This document shows, in pieces, positions 6,558-11,360 of a DNA stretch of 11,360 bases. The notes beneath the pieces are model-generated. The model did not search any database and was not told the origin of the DNA. It saw nothing but the letters and a program-made list of their open reading frames with translations. Position 1 is the first letter of the stretch. Every line of letters begins with the position of its first letter. Made by a program: the position numbers and the translations under genes. This DNA is from Cephalothrix simula (lineage: Eukaryota > Nemertea > Palaeonemertea > Archinemertea > Cephalotrichidae). Where the stretch lies: the NCBI GenBank assembly GCA_035591015.1, contig JAXIUW010203509.1, forward strand, positions 1 to 11,360, written 5' to 3'.

Positions 6558-9500
6558 TGGCACTGATAACAGAAGATCAAGTTGAACAGCAAACTATAAA
6601 ATGGTTCAAAGAGCTTGGATACCAGTACAAGCATGGCTATGCGGTTAATGGCAATACGCCAGAACGTTCTGACTACCGTTCTGTGGTTCTTAAAAACCGA
6701 CTGCTTTCTGCACTAACTCGCATTAACCCAAATATTCCTCGTTCAACCATAGATACTGCGCTAGCTCAATTGCTGAGCCCCAACATTCCTGCTCTGATGT
6801 CTTGTAACCGGCAGGTGCATTCTTGGCTAACCAAAGGCATCAAGGTTACCTATCAGCAGAACAACGAGACTGTAGGCAAGCAACTCAAGGTGATAGACTT
6901 TGATAACCCAAACAACAACGACTGGTTAGTAGTAAATCAGTTTACCATTCAAGGTCAGAAGCAGAAGCGCCGACCCGACGTTTTAATCTTTGTGAACGGT
7001 CTTCCGCTGTCAGTTATTGAACTAAAAAACGCTGCAGACGAAAATGCCGATATCTGGGCAGCATACAACCAATTACAGACTTATAAAAATGACATTGCAG
7101 ACCTCTTTAACTACAACACATGTTTGGTCATCTCAGACGGCATTTATGCCCGCTTTGGGTCTTTGTCTGCCAATGAAGAACGGTTCATGCTCTGGAGAAC
7201 TATTGATGGAGTTAAATTAGACCCATTAGGTAAACACTGTGAACTAGAAACTTTAATCAGGGGTTTGTTTAACAAAGAAGTTTTACTAAATTACCTGCGC
7301 TACTTCTGCATCTTTGAGAATGATAAGACCGTTATTAAGAAGATTGCTGGCTACCACCAGTTCCATGTAGTGCAAGCAGCCGTTGAGAAGATTCTGATTG
7401 CTTCAGGTGTCTCAGGCACAAAAAAAGGTGGAGTAGTTTGGCATACGCAGGGAGCAGGTAAAAGTATTGAAATGGTGTGTTTGGCCGGTCGCCTAATCAC
7501 TGAACCTCGTTTAGAGAATCCAACCCTTTTGATAGTTACCGACAGACAAGACCTTGATGGCCAATTGTTTGGAAATTTTGCGAATTCGGGGGACTTATTA
7601 GGAGAAACACCCAAGCAAGCACGCTCTAGAGACGAACTTCGGAAACACTTGATGAACCGCCCCTCTGGCGGCATCATCTTTACGACCATTCAAAAGTTCG
7701 GCTTGAAAGCAGACGAAGATGCCTTCCCCCTACTGACAGACCGCCACAACATTGTAGTAATTACAGATGAAGCACATCGCACCCAGTACGGGTTCAAAGC
7801 CACGCTTGACCGCAAAAGTGGAAACATTAAACATGGTCTGGCTAAGTCGCTCAGAGACGGTCTGCCTAATGCCACCTTTGTTGCCTTCACCGGTACCCCA
7901 ATCTCTAAGTATGACCGAGATACGCAGGCGGTTTTTGGTGAATATATTTCTTCTATCTACGACATCCAACAATCAGTAGAAGATGGTGCGACTGTTCCAA
8001 TCTACTATGAGTCTCGTTTAGCAAAGATAAATCTTAATCCATCAATGGTGCCGACTATTGATAAAGAAGTAGAAGATATCCTAGACAGCGAAACGGCAGA
8101 TGAACGAGAGAAAGAAAAAGCGAAAGCTCAGTGGTCTGCGCTAGAAGCAATTGTTGGTACTGATGCTCGCCTTCAAGAGGTCGCCGAAGACCTCATCAAC
8201 CACTACGAAACTCGCAGCAAAACTCAACCCGGCAAGGCAATGATTGTAGCCATGTCACGAGATATTTGTGCACGACTCTATGACAAGGTTGTTGCAATCC
8301 GCCCCAAATGGCATTCAACCGATCATATGACGGGTGCAATCAAGGTCGTGATTACGGCATCAGCCTCTGACAAAGCGTCTCTACAAAAACATCATACAAG
8401 CAAAGCACAGAAGAAAGAATTAGAGAGACGCTTTAAGGACCCTGATGACCCTCTGAAGATTGTTATTGTGCGTGACATGTGGTTAACGGGTTTCGATGTG
8501 CCCTGTTTGGCAACAATGTATGTTGATAAGCCGATGCAAGACGCCAACCTCATTCAAGCAATTTCACGCGTCAACCGCATATTCAAAGATAAACCCGGCG
8601 GCCTTGTTGTTGATTACATTGGTATCGCACCTCAACTCAAAGAAGCCATGGCGAACTATAGCGCAGCCAAAGGTAGAGGCGAACCTGCAATTGACGTTGC
8701 TGAGGCACTACGAATTCTTAAAGAAAAAATTCAAGTTGCCCGAGACCTCCTACACCCAGTGGACTGGAGTGAGTTCAGAACTAAAGCACTACAGTTAATT
8801 CTTAAGTGTCTTGACCGCGTGCTAGGGCAAGATGACGGTAAACGCAGATATGGAGACGCAGTTCTACAGATGACTCAAGCATTTGCATTATGTGGCGTTT
8901 TGGACGAGGGCAAAGAACTCTCACAAGAAGTTGCCTTTCATCAGGCAGTGCGTGCTTCACTGACTAAGGGTGGTAACCAGAATAGATCCAAGAAAGATGC
9001 AAACCACGAATTGCAGCAGTTGATGTCGCAAGCCATCGTGGGTGACGGTGTGGTAGATGTCTTCAAGTTGGCGGGGTTAGAGACTCCTAATATTTCAATT
9101 ATTTCTGATGAATTCCTTGAAGAAGTGCGGAAGATGCCCTACAAAAACTTAGCCGTAGAGCTTCTTCAAAGACTGATCAAAGATGAAGTTAATGCCAGAT
9201 TCCGAACTAATGTGGTCAAACAACGCAAGTTTAGTGACCTATTAGAAAAATCTCTTAGCAAGTATGCCAACAGGGCAATTGAGGCGGCACAAGTAATTGA
9301 AGAGCTAATCGCTATGGCAAAACAATATAAGGAAGACCTTGACCGTAGAAAAAGCCATAATCTAAGCGATGAAGAGCAGGCCTTCTACGACGCCCTCGCA
9401 GAAAATAAGTCTGCATCTGAGTTGATGGGTGAAGATGTACTCGTTGAAATGGCGCGCGAAGTTGCTAAAAAATTGCGAGAAAATCTAACAGTTGACTGGG

Positions 9501-9649
9501 CAGTACGTGATGACGTTCAGGCGAAACTACGAATTTTAATTCGAACACTTTTGAGAAAATACAATTACCCCCCTGACCAGCAGAAAGGCGCAACAGAAAT
9601 GGTTCTTCAACAAGCCGAGGTTATATCAGAAGATAGTCTTGCTGTTTAA
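6557..9649 (+). CDS. hsdR: Type I restriction endonuclease motor subunit HsdR
   Basis: HsdR is the ATP-dependent translocase and nuclease of the Type I complex, cutting DNA that lacks HsdM methylation. Its 1030 residues are typical. The N-terminal nuclease domain carries the PD-(D/E)xK core: Asp141 in RRPDVLIF and Glu155/Lys157 in ELK, followed by a QLQTYK segment. The superfamily 2 helicase motor shows Walker A HTQGAGKS (296-303), DRQDLDGQL (329-337), the DEAH box (404-407), TGTP (445-448), MWLTGFDVP (641-649) and QAISRVNR (667-674). A helical C-terminal region (about 720-1030) should contact HsdM/HsdS. All motifs are intact. The ATG overlaps the hsdS stop by one base (TAATG), and GCAGG six bases upstream can serve as SD, so the three subunits are translationally coupled. 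No terminator is evident after the TAA. Confidence 0.97.
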   Translation: MALITEDQVEQQTIKWFKELGYQYKHGYAVNGNTPERSDYRSVVLKNRLLSALTRINPNIPRSTIDTALAQLLSPNIPALMSCNRQVHSWLTKGIKVTYQQNNETVGKQLKVIDFDNPNNNDWLVVNQFTIQGQKQKRRPDVLIFVNGLPLSVIELKNAADENADIWAAYNQLQTYKNDIADLFNYNTCLVISDGIYARFGSLSANEERFMLWRTIDGVKLDPLGKHCELETLIRGLFNKEVLLNYLRYFCIFENDKTVIKKIAGYHQFHVVQAAVEKILIASGVSGTKKGGVVWHTQGAGKSIEMVCLAGRLITEPRLENPTLLIVTDRQDLDGQLFGNFANSGDLLGETPKQARSRDELRKHLMNRPSGGIIFTTIQKFGLKADEDAFPLLTDRHNIVVITDEAHRTQYGFKATLDRKSGNIKHGLAKSLRDGLPNATFVAFTGTPISKYDRDTQAVFGEYISSIYDIQQSVEDGATVPIYYESRLAKINLNPSMVPTIDKEVEDILDSETADEREKEKAKAQWSALEAIVGTDARLQEVAEDLINHYETRSKTQPGKAMIVAMSRDICARLYDKVVAIRPKWHSTDHMTGAIKVVITASASDKASLQKHHTSKAQKKELERRFKDPDDPLKIVIVRDMWLTGFDVPCLATMYVDKPMQDANLIQAISRVNRIFKDKPGGLVVDYIGIAPQLKEAMANYSAAKGRGEPAIDVAEALRILKEKIQVARDLLHPVDWSEFRTKALQLILKCLDRVLGQDDGKRRYGDAVLQMTQAFALCGVLDEGKELSQEVAFHQAVRASLTKGGNQNRSKKDANHELQQLMSQAIVGDGVVDVFKLAGLETPNISIISDEFLEEVRKMPYKNLAVELLQRLIKDEVNARFRTNVVKQRKFSDLLEKSLSKYANRAIEAAQVIEELIAMAKQYKEDLDRRKSHNLSDEEQAFYDALAENKSASELMGEDVLVEMAREVAKKLRENLTVDWAVRDDVQAKLRILIRTLLRKYNYPPDQQKGATEMVLQQAEVISEDSLAV

Positions 9650-9679
9650 CCAAATTTTTGTTTTTGTGCTTTAATGCTA

Positions 9680-9693
9680 TTGTTCTCTATCTA
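9680..9693 (+). repeat. 14-bp direct repeat TTGTTCTCTATCTA, copy 2
   Basis: Identical to 3498-3511 and in the same orientation, just downstream of hsdR. The pair delimits a segment of about 6.2 kb containing the whole restriction operon. It may be a target-site or recombination scar, or a fragment of the dispersed hairpin family, whose loop shares TTCTCTAT. Confidence 0.6.
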
Positions 9694-9720
9694 GATAAAA
9701 TTGAAACACACTAAACCACT

Positions 9721-10446
9721 ATGATGTCAAAATTAAGAAAAATCTTGCCGCCTTTTATTATGAAAATGCGTTTTTCCTCACAGTGGAAACCCTGGAAGAA
9801 CAGGGCGAATAAAGATATTTTCTCAGAGATCTACTCTGAAAAAATATGGGGTGCTTCAACATCTAGCACAACACCGTTTTATTCAGGCATTGGTTCTCAT
9901 GAAGAAGACACAGTTAGATCTTATGTTGAAGCAGTGAACAAGGTTATTAGTGCAAATGACGACATAATTACTGTTGTAGATTTAGGCTGTGGAGATTTCA
10001 ATATTGGTTCTAAACTAGTAAAGAACATAAAGAATTATATAGGCTGCGATGTAGTTCATGAACTTATTCAGTTTAATAATGAAACTTTCTCCGATAAAAA
10101 CGTTAAATTCATCACTCTAGATATTATTACTGATGAATTGCCGGATGGAGACTTGGTGACTATTCGACAAGTATTACAGCACCTAACCAACGACCAAATA
10201 AACAAAGTTTTGAGCAAGATTAAAGTTAAGTACAACCACTTTATCCTCACTGAACATCTCTCAAAACTAAAGAAATTTCGTCCAAATGTAGATATTCCGA
10301 CTGGAGCGATAACTAGGGCACACATCAACTCTGGGGTGATGATTGAAGAGCCTCCTTTTTCATTTAAGTATAAAGAAAAAGAGGTAGTATCAGAAGTGCA
10401 ACATTTTGGTGGTTTGGTAAGAACAACATATTACCGAATCAAATAA
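9721..10446 (+). CDS. Class I SAM-dependent methyltransferase, substrate unknown
   Basis: This 241-residue protein has a Rossmann-type methyltransferase core. Motif I is VVDLGCGDFN (85-94), which binds SAM. The strand-2 acidic residue is Asp110 in YIGCD. The LDIITDELPDGDL stretch (133-145) and RQVLQHL (149-155) follow motif II and IV positions. The N-terminal segment with IYSEKIWG (37-44) and YSGIGS (54-59) is typical of a family of small stand-alone methyltransferases often found near glycosyltransferase or natural-product genes. It has no NPPF/DPPY motif, so it is not a DNA adenine methyltransferase of the HsdM type. There are two adjacent ATG codons and no SD. It lies 71 bp after hsdR beyond a repeat copy, so it may be separately transcribed. 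A link to glycan modification through the upstream amino-sugar genes is only an inference. Confidence 0.85.
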   Translation: MMSKLRKILPPFIMKMRFSSQWKPWKNRANKDIFSEIYSEKIWGASTSSTTPFYSGIGSHEEDTVRSYVEAVNKVISANDDIITVVDLGCGDFNIGSKLVKNIKNYIGCDVVHELIQFNNETFSDKNVKFITLDIITDELPDGDLVTIRQVLQHLTNDQINKVLSKIKVKYNHFILTEHLSKLKKFRPNVDIPTGAITRAHINSGVMIEEPPFSFKYKEKEVVSEVQHFGGLVRTTYYRIK

Positions 10447-10619
10447 TAAAAAAACGATCAGATTGAATTGGCAATCTTTCCTTGACAGTCTGTCTCACCT
10501 TCAATGCGCCCTTGAGTGGTCTGAAGCAATAAATTTCTACTGAGATATTGTACACATCTTCTCTATTAACTTGCTCGGTTGTGAAAGCAAGGCGATACGT
10601 CAAAGCAGCTGGCGTTAGA
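10447..10619. other. Intergenic stretch without a supported gene
   Basis: It contains a weak hairpin AGATTG/CAATCT (10460-10477) followed by TTTCC, a poor terminator candidate for the methyltransferase, and a palindromic GACAGTCTGTC at 10485-10495. One more TTCTCTAT octamer lies at 10559-10566. A minus-strand open frame crosses it but has no support beyond being open. Confidence 0.5.
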
Positions 10620-10631
10620 GGCTTTGCCCTA

Positions 10632-10656
10632 GCAAGATGATAGAGAATCATCTTGC
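10632..10656. repeat. Perfect hairpin, right unit 1
   Basis: Arms GCAAGATGAT and ATCATCTTGC are fully complementary around the loop AGAGA. Confidence 0.85.
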
Positions 10657-10713
10657 CCGGTTAGGCTAAGCAAGGTTAAGTTTGGAAGTATTTTAGGTTA
10701 AGGACTTCGCCCA

Positions 10714-10738
10714 GCAAGATGATAGAGAATCATCTTGC
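10714..10738. repeat. Perfect hairpin, right unit 2
   Basis: Identical in arms and loop to 10632-10656, 82 nt away. The preceding small hairpin here reads GGACTTCGCCC and is imperfect. Confidence 0.85.
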
Positions 10739-10794
10739 CCGGTTAAATTAAGCATGGTTGCTTTAGGAATGTTTTAGGTTAAGGGCGTTGCCCT

Positions 10795-10819
10795 GCAGGG
10801 CAATAGAGAATTGCCCTGC
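10795..10819. repeat. Perfect hairpin, right unit 3, with different arms
   Basis: Arms GCAGGGCAAT and ATTGCCCTGC are fully complementary around the same AGAGA loop. Four arm positions differ from units 1 and 2, and each is compensated in the opposite arm. The 5' arm also takes part in the overlapping 16-bp palindrome at 10788-10803. Confidence 0.85.
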
Positions 10820-10886
10820 CCGGTTAGGCTAAGCAAGGTTGCTTTAGAAGTGTTTTAGGTTAAGGGCGTTGCCCTTAACAATCCCA

Positions 10887-10910
10887 GCAAGGGGATACAT
10901 ATCCCCTTGC
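10887..10910. repeat. Perfect hairpin closing the right array
   Basis: Arms GCAAGGGGAT and ATCCCCTTGC are complementary around ACAT, and the inner A-T pair extends the stem to 11 bp. The 3' arm equals the first ten bases of the window, so this is the natural turning point of the inverted arrangement. The AGAGA loop is not kept. Confidence 0.85.
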
Positions 10911-11275
10911 AACCCCTTGATAGTTCTTTGGGGCTGGGTAAGCTCTCACGAGCTTACGCACCCGAATTAAATAAATCACAGCACGGCTTATTCGTGAGGC
11001 TAACGCCTTTGGATAATAGGTAGACTTCTAAGCCTTTCAGAGAGTCTAAAGTTTATTGACTAGATTAATTGCGCAACGTAGCTCTTTTGATTCCTAAAAG
11101 CTACGGAAGAGTGAGCAACAAATTTGTTCAGAGAATTTCGGAGTTTGCAAAACTCTCTTGCTTACAAAGCCATACCTGCAAAGTGCTTTTGGGTAATAGT
11201 AGAACTCTAAAGCCCCTTCTCGGCCTAAGTACAAGCAATGCATAACTAATTAAAGTTATATAACGCCAAACCCTT
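10911..11275. other. Non-coding, hairpin-rich stretch
   Basis: No gene is supported. Structures seen are CCCC/GGGG around a 13-nt loop (10913-10933), GTAAGCTC-TCAC-GAGCTTAC (10938-10957), CGTAGCT/AGCTACG (11077-11105), the palindrome AACAAATTTGTT (11117-11128) and GAGTTT-GCA-AAACTC (11141-11155). An imperfect direct repeat links 11008-11036 and 11188-11216, about 180 nt apart (TTTGGATAATAG and TTTGGGTAATAG followed by similar bases). It could be a structured RNA, decayed repeats or a mobile-element remnant. Confidence 0.5.
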
Positions 11276-11303
11276 TTGGCCGAAGGCGTGAGCCTTCGGC
11301 CAA
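11276..11303. repeat. 12-bp stem hairpin
   Basis: TTGGCCGAAGGC and GCCTTCGGCCAA pair perfectly around the loop GTGA. There is no T-run after it on the + strand, so it is not a standard terminator. Confidence 0.8.
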
Positions 11304-11313
11304 GTCCGGGAGT

Positions 11314-11333
11314 GCAGAGGGCATGCCCTCTGC
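11314..11333. repeat. Perfect 20-bp palindrome
   Basis: GCAGAGGGCATGCCCTCTGC reads the same on both strands. It keeps the GCA(purine-rich)AT arm theme of the long hairpins at 10632-10910 but without a separate loop, and is followed by a related CGGGGTTGTTAGGG segment. Confidence 0.8.
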
Positions 11334-11360
11334 CGGGGTTGTTAGGGGTGAAACCCCTCA
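11334..11360. repeat. Start of another repeat copy, cut by the window end
   Basis: The stretch GGGGTTGTTA leading into AGGGGT-GAA-ACCCCT (11344-11358) aligns with GGGATTGTTAAGGGC-AAC-GCCCTT at the left end of the window, in the same orientation. The hairpin is kept with different bases. This suggests a further family member continuing beyond the window. Confidence 0.6.

Larger units (their letters stand above)
10620..10910. repeat. Right hairpin-repeat array, inverted copy of the left block
   Basis: Three and a half units of about 81-82 bp. Each has a long hairpin with 10-nt arms, a CCGGTTAGGCTAAGCAAGGT-like linker that contains its own AAGCAA-GG-TTGCTT hairpin, a TTTTAGGTTAAGG segment, and a small GGGC-GTT-GCCC type hairpin. 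Long hairpins begin at 10632, 10714, 10795 and 10887. The part from about 10692 to 10896 aligns as reverse complement with 1-205. No protein gene is supported inside it. Confidence 0.88.

Noticed and set aside
9650-9720. Promoter for the methyltransferase gene
   Set aside because: GATAAAAT at 9694 is AT-rich but has no convincing -35 at proper spacing, so it was not listed as a feature.
10439-10651. Minus-strand 70-residue open frame
   Set aside because: Its ATG lies in the 3' arm of a repeat hairpin (the same ATGATTCTCTAT occurs in the left repeat at 163), it has no SD or recognised domain, and it overlaps the end of the methyltransferase gene.
10620-10910. CRISPR array
   Set aside because: Units are about 81 bp with degenerate internal hairpins and no short unique spacers between identical repeats, and no cas genes are present.
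11276-11358. Hairpins here as ordinary transcription terminators
   Set aside because: None is followed by a T-run on either relevant strand, and they fit the repeat family's style better.

Overview
The window carries six confident protein genes, all on the + strand, set between arrays of hairpin-rich repeats. It is bacterial in character: GlmS, a classical Type I restriction-modification operon, and the standard genetic code with no in-frame TGA in any gene. The lineage cannot be fixed from sequence alone. The first gene is a nucleotidyltransferase fused to a left-handed beta-helix, a layout best known from archaea and also seen in several uncultured bacterial phyla. That gene, glmS and the last gene have no visible Shine-Dalgarno (SD) sequence.

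Layout. 1-205 is a repeat block with two hairpins, followed by a short leader. 396-3452 is a two-gene amino-sugar operon: a GlmU-like sugar-nucleotidyltransferase/acyltransferase homologue and, 9 bp later, glmS. 3453-3781 is intergenic; it holds a 15-nt-periodic motif array, a 14-bp repeat copy and an intrinsic terminator. 3782-9649 is an intact hsdM-hsdS-hsdR operon with overlapping genes. 9650-9720 holds the second copy of the 14-bp repeat. 9721-10446 is a small class I SAM-dependent methyltransferase. 10447-11360 has no convincing gene but is dense in hairpins and palindromes. Its first part (about 10620-10910) is the same repeat family as 1-205 in inverted orientation, so the whole gene block sits between inverted copies.

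How the genes fit together. GlmS makes glucosamine-6-phosphate, the entry point to UDP-GlcNAc. The upstream GlmU-like protein would be expected to act later in that route, but its nucleotidyltransferase signature glycines, a metal-binding Asp, the EKP motif and the likely acetyltransferase His all appear replaced. It may have a changed or structural role. HsdM, HsdS and HsdR form a complete modification and restriction complex. The final methyltransferase resembles stand-alone enzymes often seen near glycan or secondary-metabolite genes; nothing shows that it belongs to the restriction system.

The most unusual signals are the repeat family, whose stem sequences change while base pairing is kept, and the multiply altered GlmU-like enzyme. 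No transposase, integrase, tRNA, rRNA or CRISPR array was seen.
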